A DNA stretch of 49,626 bases from Acidithiobacillus sp. HP-2 (GCF_015100155.1 NZ_JACKZA010000010.1:26-49651), one strand, 5' to 3'. Shown: positions 39,581-48,539, numbered from the stretch's first letter. A program made the numbers and translations. The notes: a model not told the origin generated them from the sequence alone.

Positions 39581-39619
39581 CATCAACCCAGAGACAGCGA
39601 ACCGTGCTCTGGGTTGATG
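39581..39619 (+). terminator. Perfect 13-bp hairpin after the outer-membrane protein gene
   Basis: CATCAACCCAGAG (39581-39593) pairs perfectly with CTCTGGGTTGATG (39607-39619) around a 13-base loop, 33 bases after the stop. No T run follows, so a Rho-independent role is uncertain. Confidence 0.5.
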
Positions 39620-39810
39620 CCCTTATGATTCATTGATTTTACTGAAAAGTAACGAAGCGTCTTTTAATTTCAGAAAATGCCCATGCACCGTAATAGACCA
39701 TGACTCTCAAGTCATACATATATGAAAAGACCAAACCACAATGAATTTCAGGACTATATCTCGGCGGAAATCAATACCTACTTGAAAAGTCGAGCAAAAG
39801 GAGTGCCTAT

Positions 39811-40212
39811 TTGAGCAGAGGTATAAGTAAGGCGTGCTTGTTGATTGCTTGTATGGTCTGGATATTTGCGGGCATTCCGGCCGAGGCTTACGGGAGTTAT
39901 TTTCGACCTGGGCCGAAAGGAAAGGACGTCACCATTTCGAACGGCAGCCTTTCGATAACTTTGAATATTCCTTGGGACGGAGTGGTGGTTTCGGTGTCGA
40001 ATCGACACGTAGCCCATGGGCTGAACATTGTCGACACCCATGATCCGGGGCGTGAATTACAGGTGGATCAGTTTTTATTTTTATCGGATGGAACGTCATC
40101 TGTTCTGCTTTTCATTGGAAATCATCACTGGACAGCTTCAGCGCGGAATGTCTTTTGTAGGATCCTCCCTGCGTCATGGGCACATCCATCAGCATTAGGA
40201 TCTACAAATTGA
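39811..40212 (+). pseudogene. Exported protein, probably truncated at its 3' end
   Basis: A TTG start with AAGGAG seven bases upstream gives a signal peptide (CLLIACMVWIFAGIPAEA) and a domain with VTISNGSLSITLNIPWDGVV, VSVSNRHVAHGLNIVDTHDP and GRELQVDQFLF. The NIVDTHDPGRELQV segment is like a carbohydrate-related beta domain seen at the start of larger proteins, from general recall. After about residue 100 the composition changes, and the last 88 bases overlap the 3' end of the convergent glycoside hydrolase gene. This suggests that the original gene was cut and replaced by the hydrolase segment near 40120. It may still be translated as a 133-residue product. Confidence 0.5.
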
Positions 40213-41387
40213 TACGTGGCCGTATTTCCGGGGTAGTTGTAGCTGTTGACAATATAACCAGGCGCTTGAACAGGGGCATCCCATCCGTAAACGGTTATCC
40301 CAATAGCATGCGCTGGGAGATATCGCTGAATAAAGTATCGGGTGATGGTCTGATTCGGATCATTCGGACAATGTTTGAGGCCCTCGTCCCATTCTGTAGC
40401 GATGACGGCGTGACCGCTGGCTGCCAGATTTCCAAACCGTGTATTCCATAAGTGGATACTGTCGGTTAGATTTCCGCGCACCACATATTGATAGGGATGC
40501 ACGCTGTAGGCTGAGTTAGGCGGCATTCCATGCGGCACAGTGAAGCCGGAGAAGCCAAAATCCACACCGTCACCCATGAAAAGAAGGACATTTTCTGGAG
40601 CTTGCTGACGTAGCCATCTCCCCACCGTGAGCATGCCCTGATCGGGCTCTCTGCCACAGCCATGCGCCCAGGATTTCCAGTCAGGATGCCTGAAGGTACC
40701 GTCAGCGCATGCGCGAGTCGTTGAAGGCTCGTTAAAGACTTCCAGTATCACCTCCTTATCATGCGTCAACCGCGAATCCAGGAGTTGTTTCCAGGCTTGT
40801 TCGGTCCGGAGATCTGGCAGCTTCTGGAGTCCTCCATCCTCATAAGGCGTACAACTGTATCGCTCGGTTTGCATGCACAAGATAACAATAAGGCCGGCGC
40901 TTCGCGCCTGTTCAATCACGTTACGCACCATGTCAGTGTAGGCAGAAAGCCCATGGGTATATTCGTACTGGAGTGCTCCCTGGCTGAGGTTGAAGCGTAC
41001 CGTATTGGCGTGCCAGTCCTTTACCATTGCTTGCAGGGACGCGTTATAACCGAAACCAGGCATTGCTGTTGCCGTCATGGCGGCCTGCGCTTCCTGAAGA
41101 TTGGCTGCTGCGGGAGAGGCACGAAAATGGCTGCTACATAAAGAGGCAGCGTACTGCGTGGGATAGGCCAAGGAAACCGAGGTGAATCCTCGCGGTATAA
41201 ATAATTGATTGGTTCCAGCCACGACTAACCGTCCGTCCACGACGGCCACTCCTGAAGTCGCAGCAGATGGAGCGGGGGTTTGCGCAGGCGTGGTATTGGC
41301 CAGAGCCTGATTGCTCACGCACGCGATACACGCAAGAACTAGCGCCGGGAGTGCAGCAGCAAGGGCGATACGCAGGGATTGTTTCAT
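40125..41387 (-). CDS. Glycoside hydrolase family 5 (cellulase-like), exported
   Basis: A 420-residue protein with a signal peptide (LRIALAAALPALVLACIACV, cleavage perhaps after ALA) and a TIM-barrel catalytic domain of family GH5. The acid/base Glu is in VILEVFNEPSTT, the nucleophile Glu in AVIATEWDEGLKH, with the supporting Arg-Asn region NTVRFNLSQGALQ and His-Tyr in SVHPYQYVV. The enzyme would cut beta-1,4 glucans or similar polymers outside the cell. This is unusual for a chemolithoautotroph; matrix or biofilm polysaccharide is a possible substrate (inference). GGAGG lies 13 bases upstream of the ATG. A decayed IS630-type relic lies right upstream. Confidence 0.88.
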   Translation of the reverse strand: MKQSLRIALAAALPALVLACIACVSNQALANTTPAQTPAPSAATSGVAVVDGRLVVAGTNQLFIPRGFTSVSLAYPTQYAASLCSSHFRASPAAANLQEAQAAMTATAMPGFGYNASLQAMVKDWHANTVRFNLSQGALQYEYTHGLSAYTDMVRNVIEQARSAGLIVILCMQTERYSCTPYEDGGLQKLPDLRTEQAWKQLLDSRLTHDKEVILEVFNEPSTTRACADGTFRHPDWKSWAHGCGREPDQGMLTVGRWLRQQAPENVLLFMGDGVDFGFSGFTVPHGMPPNSAYSVHPYQYVVRGNLTDSIHLWNTRFGNLAASGHAVIATEWDEGLKHCPNDPNQTITRYFIQRYLPAHAIGITVYGWDAPVQAPGYIVNSYNYPGNTATYQFVDPNADGCAHDAGRILQKTFRAEAVQ

Positions 41388-41469
41388 TTGAGTTCAGTTG
41401 CCTCCGACATGGGTACATATGCGAGAGTGTCGTCTCTCGTCCCCGCATTTTTGCTAAAGAGTTTTTGTA

Positions 41470-42397
41470 CGTACTGACTGCACCTGTGCGCAGAGCAGTT
41501 TTGAAATCCCGATTCAGGTATTCGTCGGGGTTGGATTCTGGCGCGTAGGGCGGCAGAAAGGCCAGTTCAATGCGGTCTTTTTTATCTGCCAGCCAAGCCG
41601 TTACCACTTTGGCATGATGCACCCGCAGATTATCGACGACCAGATAGATTTTCTGGGGCGCGTCCTGAATCAAGGCGGTGAGAAAAGTGATGAAACGCTC
41701 CGCATCAATGCTGCCTTCGACAATCTGGAAAGCGACTTTGCCCTGCGGAGAAATCGCCGAGATCATGGAGAGCGTGGTCCATCGGGCGGGAACCGCCAAT
41801 ACCGGCGTTTGTCCCCGAGGCGCATACCCGCGCACCCAATGGGCATCTTCCTTGACGGCCGTCTCGTCCCCCCAATAAATCACCGCTCCCTCTTGGGCCG
41901 CTTGCGCGCGCAGGCGGGAATAATCCTGCTCCAACCACTGACGGACTGCTCCTGGATTCTGCTCCAATGCCCTTTTGACAGGGCGTTGCGGAGTGAAGCC
42001 CCAACGTTTGAGATACTTACCCACCAGACGCTCCTGTAGATCCACCCCAAAATGGTCTCGAATCAGCGCGCGTATCGCCGGTCGCGTCCAGAGCGCAAAA
42101 AGCAACTTTATTTGCTGAGGGTTACCCTTGACGATCTGATCGCGTATCCAGGCCTCGGCGGCCAGGGTCAGTTTGCGACAGGCAACTACCCGCCGACCTC
42201 GGCGCTTCTCTCCCAGCCCTTTTTCTCCTTCTATACGGCGCCCGCGCCAACCAGCCTTTAATGGTCGTAGGATGTGCGCCAGATAGCTTGGACAACTCTT
42301 TCACGCTCATCCCGGATTGCTTGCGCAGACGAACCACCAACTGGCGAAGCATCCGCCTCCCTTCCATCGTCAAGCTGCGCACGTCGATCCATTCCAT
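41470..42397 (-). pseudogene. IS630-type transposase relic, frameshifted and truncated
   Basis: The N-terminal HTH part starts at 42397 (MEWIDVRSLTMEGRRMLRQL, SGMSVKELSKLSGAHPTTIK). The frame then changes by one base near 42250, just after TTIKGW, and continues in another frame through a DDE domain: Asp in VIYWGDETAVKED, Asp in IYLVVDNLRVHH, Glu in PPYAPESNPDEYLN. After about 41490 the family C-terminus is lost and unrelated sequence follows. Both the shift and the truncation make it non-functional unless frameshifting is programmed. It belongs to a different IS630 branch from the intact element at 8506. Confidence 0.85.
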
Positions 42398-42478
42398 GAT
42401 CTATATATTATCACAGGATGGTCGGGTATTTAAGTGCCGTATTAATAGAAGGATTAGGAATAAAGCTCATAATCACCA

Positions 42479-43600
42479 TTACTTCCGCTTTATAATAGCC
42501 GCGCAAGTACCTCCCCCAGAAGGTCCTTGATGCTCTGCACCACCAGAAACATAAAGTGTTGTTTTACCTGTTAATGCCGCCAAAACCCCGCCCACAGCCG
42601 CACGAGCGTGGCGGGTTGAAGTGACATCGGAATCAGTAAGCATAGTGTGCCGTTCACCACGTATCAAACCATCAGGACTAGCTTCTGCCTTAACAAAAAT
42701 ATTTACCAAGCGGTCAGAAATAACTGAATAACTCTTCAACAAATCAAGTCCAAAGTCATTGGAAAACATTTCAAGTACGCTTTTAATATCGATTGAATCA
42801 TGCATGATAGTATGCGAAATAAAATATGGTGATGAAGATCCAACTAAGTTGCCAAATACAATTACAACGTTATTATCAACCTCAATGCCTGCTGAAATAG
42901 ATGCACAGCCACTGTATTTATTAAAATCGGAAAGAATCGTTGAATTGTCTATTTCATTTTGCCTTGCATCACCAAGCGCAATAGCGACACCCAATGCAGA
43001 AGCAGCACGAGAGTAAGCCATCGATTTATATGTATCCTGTGTTACAGCCATTGCACCTCTAATTAATAAGTTATTTATTTTTTCATTGGTAAGTAAGGGA
43101 CATTTAACCTGAACCAGATGAATATCATCAGAATTATTTAAACCAGCATCTTGCATAGCTAATTTGACAGCCTTTGCTGTCTCTAGAACTTGAGCCATAG
43201 TACCAATTTCTTCTGGAAGGAATTTTTTAGTATGAGAAATGCCTATTACAAGACCTTTTTCAGAAGATGATAAGAAGGGAATAAATGATCTAGTGAAAAC
43301 TGTAAAATGTGGTGACAGTACCCCTTCTGTTCCACCAGACATAACTAAAGCAACCCGCTCTAAAACAGATTCAGGACTACAATTAAAATATGCACAAAGA
43401 AATGTGCACCAACTTTTAACAGCTAAATCACGCGCAAAATCATTTACTCCACCATTACCTTCAGTTTTTCCCATTACAGCAACTATTTCATTGGGATTCA
43501 ATTCATTCTTATCGACTAACATTCGCACACCATTTAAATCAGCGGGACCGCTACAGGCTATAACATAAACTTTAACTTGCTGGCTTAATTTTTCATTCAT
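42479..43600 (-). CDS. Ring-opening amidohydrolase (cyanuric acid hydrolase / barbiturase family)
   Basis: A 373-residue cytoplasmic enzyme closely resembling AtzD and barbiturase, which open nitrogen heterocycles by hydrolysing a ring amide. The three structural repeats each bring a Lys and a Ser: Lys45 (VMGKTEGNG) and Ser88 (VMSGGTEGV); Lys166 (VQVKCPLL) and Ser234 or Ser236 (CASISAGIE); Lys304 (VKAEASPDG) and Ser352 (YVSGGAEHQGPSGGG). The full set is intact. Substrate preference (cyanuric acid, barbituric acid or another) cannot be told by eye. The start ATG has GGAGAG about six bases upstream, one base after the stop of the monooxygenase gene. It is the last gene of an AT-rich minus-strand block with an ABC importer. 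Confidence 0.93.
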   Translation of the reverse strand: MNEKLSQQVKVYVIACSGPADLNGVRMLVDKNELNPNEIVAVMGKTEGNGGVNDFARDLAVKSWCTFLCAYFNCSPESVLERVALVMSGGTEGVLSPHFTVFTRSFIPFLSSSEKGLVIGISHTKKFLPEEIGTMAQVLETAKAVKLAMQDAGLNNSDDIHLVQVKCPLLTNEKINNLLIRGAMAVTQDTYKSMAYSRAASALGVAIALGDARQNEIDNSTILSDFNKYSGCASISAGIEVDNNVVIVFGNLVGSSSPYFISHTIMHDSIDIKSVLEMFSNDFGLDLLKSYSVISDRLVNIFVKAEASPDGLIRGERHTMLTDSDVTSTRHARAAVGGVLAALTGKTTLYVSGGAEHQGPSGGGTCAAIIKRK

Positions 43601-43601
43601 A

Positions 43602-45023
43602 TTATCTCTCCATAAATTCGATGCTATCAAACGATAAAAGATCATTATAAAAAGAATTAGAATCTTCTAAAAATAACTCTTTAGTTATACCATAACAAAG
43701 CCGATCAATCCCAAACTTTAAAACTGTAATACTGGAATTGCTAGCAAGGCTCATCATTGCTCCATAATTATAACAATATATACGGCGAAGAAATGGTGCA
43801 GAACCAGGTAACTTTTCGGTAAACTGAAATGAACTTGAAAGATATGGATACCTTTCAAGACCAAATTTAGTGGGATCGGTTGATTCTTTAAATTTATCAC
43901 CCCATGTTGCTATTACATCATGAAAGTTTCTGAGTTCAGGTCTAGAGCTTAAATCCACAATAAAACCAGTAGCAATAATTAAATAGTCAAATTCTTTTTC
44001 CCATGCTTCTGCGGTCAATTTAATCAAGTTATTTTTATACGATACATCCTGAATATTGCAGCCTGTTTGATAATAAAAATTATTATAGGCTATACACCGA
44101 TTGTAGCTGTCTTGAGTCGGCGGTTGACTTCGCTCAAAGATTAAATTCATAAACTTCCATTTTATTTCATCATCAAGATCTGAATAATGGCGTAAAAAAC
44201 CAGAAAATTCCATCCATTTATTTGGGTTAACTTTAGGAATGGTTTTTCTGCGAATAAATAGTTCAACCTTACTAGCTCCATGATCTAATGCTACAGCTGC
44301 ATTATCAAATGCAGATGCACCTCCGCCTATAATCGCAACCCTCTTTCCTGTTAGAGCGTTAAAATTTATTGATTCTGACGAATGAGAATAGCTATATGCT
44401 GGTAGGTTATCATGAAATATCTTGGGTGAGTACCAGGTTCCACATCCCTCTATGCCGTTTGCAAACACGACATTTCTGGCTAAAATAACATCTTTTGAAT
44501 CTATTGTGTCTAAGTTAACACTTAGTATTGATTCTGAAATTGGATTAATATTTGTAACCTTTAAGCCATTTAAAACCTCAACACCAGTTGTCTTTTTAAA
44601 CCATTGTAAATACTCATGCCAATCAACTTTCGGAATTTTGTCTAATTTAAACCATGATTTTACACCATGAATAGCCTCCCACCAGTATCTAAAAGAAAGA
44701 CTTGGAAAACCATATTCAGGCCCGCATATATATTTAGGTGATCTCAAGGTTTTCATCCGTGCAAATTCAGTCCATGGACCTTCCCTAAATTTGGGCTCCT
44801 GATCTATAACTTTAATGTTATTGACACCTTCGCGCATCAACCTAAATGCCAAAGATATACCATTCTGTCCACCACCAATGATTAATACGTCAACAATCTT
44901 AGTACCATTAAATAATTTTTTTTTAACCCAATTACTTTTTGGATATAATAGGTACTCAAGCTCTTTTTTGACTTGTGTTTCTAACTTTTCTAATCGCATA
45001 GATCGGGATTTAAGTTTTTTCAC
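43602..45023 (-). CDS. Flavin-dependent monooxygenase (FAD/NAD(P)-binding)
   Basis: A 473-residue protein with two Rossmann motifs: FAD-binding VLIIGGGQNGISLAFRL near residue 50 and NAD(P)-binding VAIIGGGASAFDNAAVAL near residue 230. Between them is a region like flavin monooxygenases and ornithine hydroxylases (REGPWTEFARMKTLRSPKYI), and an ATG motif occurs near the end (YLIIATGFIVDLSSRPEL). It probably uses NAD(P)H and oxygen to hydroxylate a small substrate. The N-terminus is Lys-rich and helical. The start is GTG at 45023 with AGAGG upstream. It is coupled to the ring-opening amidohydrolase gene (one-base gap), so the two probably act on one compound in turn. The substrate is unknown. Confidence 0.85.
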   Translation of the reverse strand: MKKLKSRSMRLEKLETQVKKELEYLLYPKSNWVKKKLFNGTKIVDVLIIGGGQNGISLAFRLMREGVNNIKVIDQEPKFREGPWTEFARMKTLRSPKYICGPEYGFPSLSFRYWWEAIHGVKSWFKLDKIPKVDWHEYLQWFKKTTGVEVLNGLKVTNINPISESILSVNLDTIDSKDVILARNVVFANGIEGCGTWYSPKIFHDNLPAYSYSHSSESINFNALTGKRVAIIGGGASAFDNAAVALDHGASKVELFIRRKTIPKVNPNKWMEFSGFLRHYSDLDDEIKWKFMNLIFERSQPPTQDSYNRCIAYNNFYYQTGCNIQDVSYKNNLIKLTAEAWEKEFDYLIIATGFIVDLSSRPELRNFHDVIATWGDKFKESTDPTKFGLERYPYLSSSFQFTEKLPGSAPFLRRIYCYNYGAMMSLASNSSITVLKFGIDRLCYGITKELFLEDSNSFYNDLLSFDSIEFMER

Positions 45024-45474
45024 CTTAACCTCTCAATACTTTTTAAATCTAAAGCTCAATCGCTATGGGTTTAGCCAGATGACTCATTTTACAATCTTTT
45101 AGCTTGAAAGAAAACTTAATCTCCCTTGATTATTCGGTGAAGCGTTAGACAAATTTAAACTGGAGTATCAACAATAACTGCCGGTAACTAAAGGAAAGTG
45201 TCTATGACACTGAATTGGAATTAATTTCCGATCTTCAATACTAAATAGCACAGATGGAGATTTCCTTTGTTAACAAAACTCATTTTTGATCCAGAAGCTG
45301 GGATATTATAAAATGATTTATCACCTGAAATGCATCGTGCAGAACAAGCAAGTAAAACCGAAGCGGTAATTTAGGTTTCGATTTGCTGCGGAACGTAACT
45401 TCCACAGAATCCGGTGAGCAGTAACACAGAATACTGTTCGCAGAAAGCGAAACCTGATCCGATCGTACAAAACG
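45024..45474. other. Gene-free AT-rich gap inside the heterocycle block
   Basis: About 450 bases between the VOC gene and the monooxygenase gene with no supported frame. A lost gene or a separate promoter for the last two genes is possible. The segment near 45360-45460 is less AT-rich than its surroundings, perhaps a relic of another source. Confidence 0.4.
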
Positions 45475-45972
45475 TTAAAAAGATTCCCCCGCAATATATT
45501 TTTTTTCAAGATAGTTTCTTTCACTTAATCTCTCCCTACTACTCAGAAATGTTAACTCCAAGAGCACACCATTGGGGTCATAACAAAATACTTGGTATAA
45601 ATCCGTATTAGGAACTCTGAATTCGCGCCAATCAATATGATTACTTGTCAATCTGGATAATAGCTCTGTGAAACCTTCACACATAATCGATACATGGTCT
45701 ATAGAACCTGTGTCTGTAAATGGATTGCCATTACTAGCAAGACCTTGTCTTCCACCATAAAGATGAATAATTGGATTTTTTTCATGATTAGCTAACCAAG
45801 CACCCGGATATCCGAATGGAGGTCTTTCAATGGGAATCAAACCTAAAACTACACAATAAAATTTAATTGTTTTACTTAGGTTTGAGCACTTAATGGCTAT
45901 GTGAGATATATTCTTTAAGTTAAATACATTTTTCGCATCGGTAGTAGGTAGCTCTTTATCAATCATTGTCAT
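45475..45972 (-). CDS. VOC-fold (glyoxalase/dioxygenase superfamily) protein
   Basis: A 165-residue metal-dependent protein of the vicinal oxygen chelate superfamily. Metal ligands fit His in LKNISHIAIKCSNLSKT, His in GSIDHVSIMCEGF and Glu in GVLLELTFLSS, with YPGAWLANHEKNPIIHLYGG between. Such proteins act as glyoxalases, ring-cleaving dioxygenases or antibiotic-binding proteins. The context (importer upstream, monooxygenase and ring-opening hydrolase downstream) suggests a step on the same compound, but the reaction is unknown. The start may be the ATG at 45972 or 45966. Confidence 0.85.
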   Translation of the reverse strand: MTMIDKELPTTDAKNVFNLKNISHIAIKCSNLSKTIKFYCVVLGLIPIERPPFGYPGAWLANHEKNPIIHLYGGRQGLASNGNPFTDTGSIDHVSIMCEGFTELLSRLTSNHIDWREFRVPNTDLYQVFCYDPNGVLLELTFLSSRERLSERNYLEKKYIAGESF

Positions 45973-45994
45973 GCCTATCGGGTAAAAAATCTTT

Positions 45995-46759
45995 TCATCT
46001 TTCTGACAAGTAATATCTATCTAAATGCACTAGAGCTGCAACACTATTAACTAATACATAAAAAATCAAACCAATTACAGCTGAAAACAAAATGGCGGCA
46101 AATAAAAGGGGTGTATTCATCTCATAAGATGCTTGTATAATTACGTATCCCAGACCAGCATCTGCTGTTACCAATTCGCCAACTATGGCGCCAACAACTG
46201 ATAATGCCACTCCAAACTTTAAGGCTGACATTATTCCCGGAAGAGCAAGTGGCAGTGTCACAGAGAAAAAAGTTCTAATTTTACCAATGCCAAAAACTTT
46301 AAAAAGATCTATTCTTCCTCCATCTTCTACTGAAAAAGATTGTGCTATTGTTATTGTCATTGGAACAAGCGTAACTGCAAACGATGAACATATTCTAGAT
46401 TCTATACCTTCTCCAAACCAAAGGACAAACAATGGAGCTATTGCAACAATTGGAGTTGTTTGCACTACTATTAAATAGGGCATTATCATTTTGTGTATAA
46501 CAGTCACTCTTCCAACAAGCGGTGCAATTACCATGCTTGCAATAAAAGCAAAGACCAAACCAAAAAAACTTTCCTTAAACGTCATCATAAAAGCTGGCAT
46601 CAAAATAGTATAATTGTTATTTATTGCATTAATTATTTGTATAGGTGTAGGAATGACATAACTCTTTATTCCCATAATGGTAATGCCTACCTGCCACGCA
46701 CAAGCGAACAGTACACCAAAAATTAATGAAGGATAGATTTTTCTTAAATTTCTTGTCAT
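45995..46759 (-). CDS. ABC importer permease (SsuC/TauC/ThiX-like)
   Basis: A 254-residue membrane protein with about six transmembrane segments (IYPSLIFGVLFACAWQVGIT, FFGLVFAFIASMVIAPLVG, LLFAAILFSAVIGLIFYVLV). The conserved cytoplasmic coupling loop with LPLALPGIMSALKFGVALS is the binding-protein-dependent transport signature. It belongs to the group that imports nitrate, sulfonates, taurine and pyrimidine precursors. I chose ATG at 46759; a TTG at 46777 is possible. The ATPase gene ends 39 bases before this ATG (21 bases before the TTG). Confidence 0.9.
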   Translation of the reverse strand: MTRNLRKIYPSLIFGVLFACAWQVGITIMGIKSYVIPTPIQIINAINNNYTILMPAFMMTFKESFFGLVFAFIASMVIAPLVGRVTVIHKMIMPYLIVVQTTPIVAIAPLFVLWFGEGIESRICSSFAVTLVPMTITIAQSFSVEDGGRIDLFKVFGIGKIRTFFSVTLPLALPGIMSALKFGVALSVVGAIVGELVTADAGLGYVIIQASYEMNTPLLFAAILFSAVIGLIFYVLVNSVAALVHLDRYYLSER

Positions 46760-46798
46760 TTCTATAATTTTTCCCAATCATTCAAACGCATGATATAA

Positions 46799-47545
46799 TT
46801 AGTTTGCCATACCCGCTTTTTTAATTGCATTTGTAACCTCCAGTTTGGTTTTAAAATATTCAGAAACATGTTTGTTTTGTGCATCTAGCTCGAACTTCTG
46901 CAAAATACTTCTACCATCTTTTTTTGCTAAAATTATTATCTCTGAAGAAACTTTAATTGCTTCTTCAATAGAGTGTGTGTTTAATATAATCGTCAATTTT
47001 TTATCTTTAGCTAAAGTTGCAACTAAATCGGTTAAGGTTTCTCTAAGGTGATTATCTAGTGCTGAAAATGGTTCATCCATTAAAATAATTTCGGGATTGG
47101 CAGCTAAAGCTCTTGCAATTGCAACTCGTTGTTGCATTCCTCCTGATAGCTCTTTAGGGAATTTCATCTCTGCGCCCGATAAACCAACTGCTTTAATTTT
47201 CTCATTTGCTTCATGCATCCTTGTCTCCATATTTATTTTAGAGGCCTGAGAGCCAACAAGGACATTTCTTAATACATTCCTCCATGGCAGCAATGTTGGA
47301 TTCTGTGGTACAAATGAAGTTTTTAACGTTATTTCTTTTCCCTTTTTAACCTCCTTATATATGTATCCTTGTGTAATATTTTCTAATCCTGCAAGTGTTC
47401 TTAGTAAGGTTGTTTTACCAACACCGCTTGGTCCCATTATACTGATAAATTCTCCCCTTTTTATATCAAACGAAATGTCTGTAAGAACTTTCTCATCGCC
47501 ATATTCAACATATATGCCATCAATTTTCATAAGGTAGTTATCCAT
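46799..47545 (-). CDS. ABC importer ATP-binding protein
   Basis: A 248-residue ATPase with Walker A GPSGVGKTT (residues 38-46), a Q loop in SFVPQNPTLLPW, signature LSGGMQQR, Walker B EIILMDEPFSALD and the switch His in LNTHSIEEA. The set is complete, so the importer is energised. The start ATG lies one base before the stop of the binding-protein gene (TGA at 47547-47549, read on the minus strand), which implies coupled translation. It belongs to the nitrate/sulfonate/pyrimidine-precursor class by layout. Confidence 0.93.
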   Translation of the reverse strand: MDNYLMKIDGIYVEYGDEKVLTDISFDIKRGEFISIMGPSGVGKTTLLRTLAGLENITQGYIYKEVKKGKEITLKTSFVPQNPTLLPWRNVLRNVLVGSQASKINMETRMHEANEKIKAVGLSGAEMKFPKELSGGMQQRVAIARALAANPEIILMDEPFSALDNHLRETLTDLVATLAKDKKLTIILNTHSIEEAIKVSSEIIILAKKDGRSILQKFELDAQNKHVSEYFKTKLEVTNAIKKAGMAN

Positions 47546-47546
47546 T

Positions 47547-48539
47547 TCACTTATTGCACCTAAGAAAATCGTTAGTATAAAAGATGTTAGGGGATGGAAT
47601 CTTTGATTCTTTCCATCCTCCAAATTTTATCATTGCATTTTCCATGCTATACACCCTTTTATTTGACATCCTTCCAAAGCAATCTTGTCCTGCCATTTTT
47701 GATGTAAATAATGGTATAACAGCGCTAGCTTCCTGTTCTAATTGCTTACGCGTTTTTTGAGGATTATCTTTTAATATTATATTTATAGTCTTTTGAGGGT
47801 GTTTTATTGAAAACAACCAACCTTTTTGTGAAGCTTCTACAAACTTCTTCACTGTGTTGGGATGATTTTTTATATAGCTAGAAGTGCTGAATAAGGTATC
47901 ACCATACCAATTAGGTGCATACTTAGCAAGCTTAAACTCTCTTACAGGTACTCCTGCATCCATTGATTCAAATGGTTCATTTCCAACATAACCATTCCAT
48001 ATCGGAATTCTACCAGAAAGAAATGGTGCTAAACTTAAAGTTTTTCTAACCGTCCTAACCTCATCAGGTTTTACTCCATTTTTCTCTAATATATATGGTA
48101 AAAGGAGTTGTGACATACCACCAATATTTATCCCGATTGTTTTTCCTTTGAAATCCTCTATTGATTTAATACTTGAATTTTTTTTCACCATAAACTCTTC
48201 ATATGGTTTTTGGAAATCAGTCATCAGCATTTTCAACTTTAAACCGTGTTCATAAGCATAAAATATTGGTTCTGGGGTTTGAATGCCAAACTGAGCCGCT
48301 CCGTCAGCAACCTCCTGTACAGTATTAATATCGGGCCCACCTGAAATAATTTTTACATTCAAACCCATTTTTTTGTAATAACCGTTTGCTTTTGCGACTA
48401 AATATCCTGCAAATTGATACTGTGGAACCCATTTTAGATACAAAGAAATATTTGTATCGCCAGCATTTGCGTTCGAACTCATGAATCCAACCAGTGAGAT
48501 TCCAATAAAAGCATTTCTTAACATCATTTTTCTGTTCAT
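47547..48539 (-). CDS. NMT1/THI5-type substrate-binding protein
   Basis: A 330-residue protein with a signal peptide (MMLRNAFIGISLVGFMSSNANA) and the NMT1/THI5 fold: LYLKWVPQYQFAGYLVAKAN, GYYKKMGLNVKIISGGPDIN, DGAAQFGIQTPEPIFYAYEH, and EDFKGKTIGINIGGMSQLLL. This group binds pyrimidine precursors of thiamine, riboflavin-type compounds and related molecules. Aromatic residues around the predicted pocket (Trp, Tyr, Phe) would suit a planar heterocycle. The ATG has GGAG eight bases upstream. It is the first gene of the block. The exact ligand is unknown; the catabolic genes downstream suggest a ring compound that is used as a nitrogen source. Confidence 0.9.
   Translation of the reverse strand: MNRKMMLRNAFIGISLVGFMSSNANAGDTNISLYLKWVPQYQFAGYLVAKANGYYKKMGLNVKIISGGPDINTVQEVADGAAQFGIQTPEPIFYAYEHGLKLKMLMTDFQKPYEEFMVKKNSSIKSIEDFKGKTIGINIGGMSQLLLPYILEKNGVKPDEVRTVRKTLSLAPFLSGRIPIWNGYVGNEPFESMDAGVPVREFKLAKYAPNWYGDTLFSTSSYIKNHPNTVKKFVEASQKGWLFSIKHPQKTINIILKDNPQKTRKQLEQEASAVIPLFTSKMAGQDCFGRMSNKRVYSMENAMIKFGGWKESKIPSPNIFYTNDFLRCNK

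Noticed and set aside
42479-43600. Calling the hydrolase AtzD and the block an atrazine or melamine pathway
   Set aside because: No triazine-specific enzymes (AtzA-C, AtzE, AtzF) are present, and barbiturases share the same motifs.
45321-45611. Short frames in the gap between the VOC and monooxygenase genes
   Set aside because: They overlap each other on both strands, lack ribosome-binding sites and show no family likeness.
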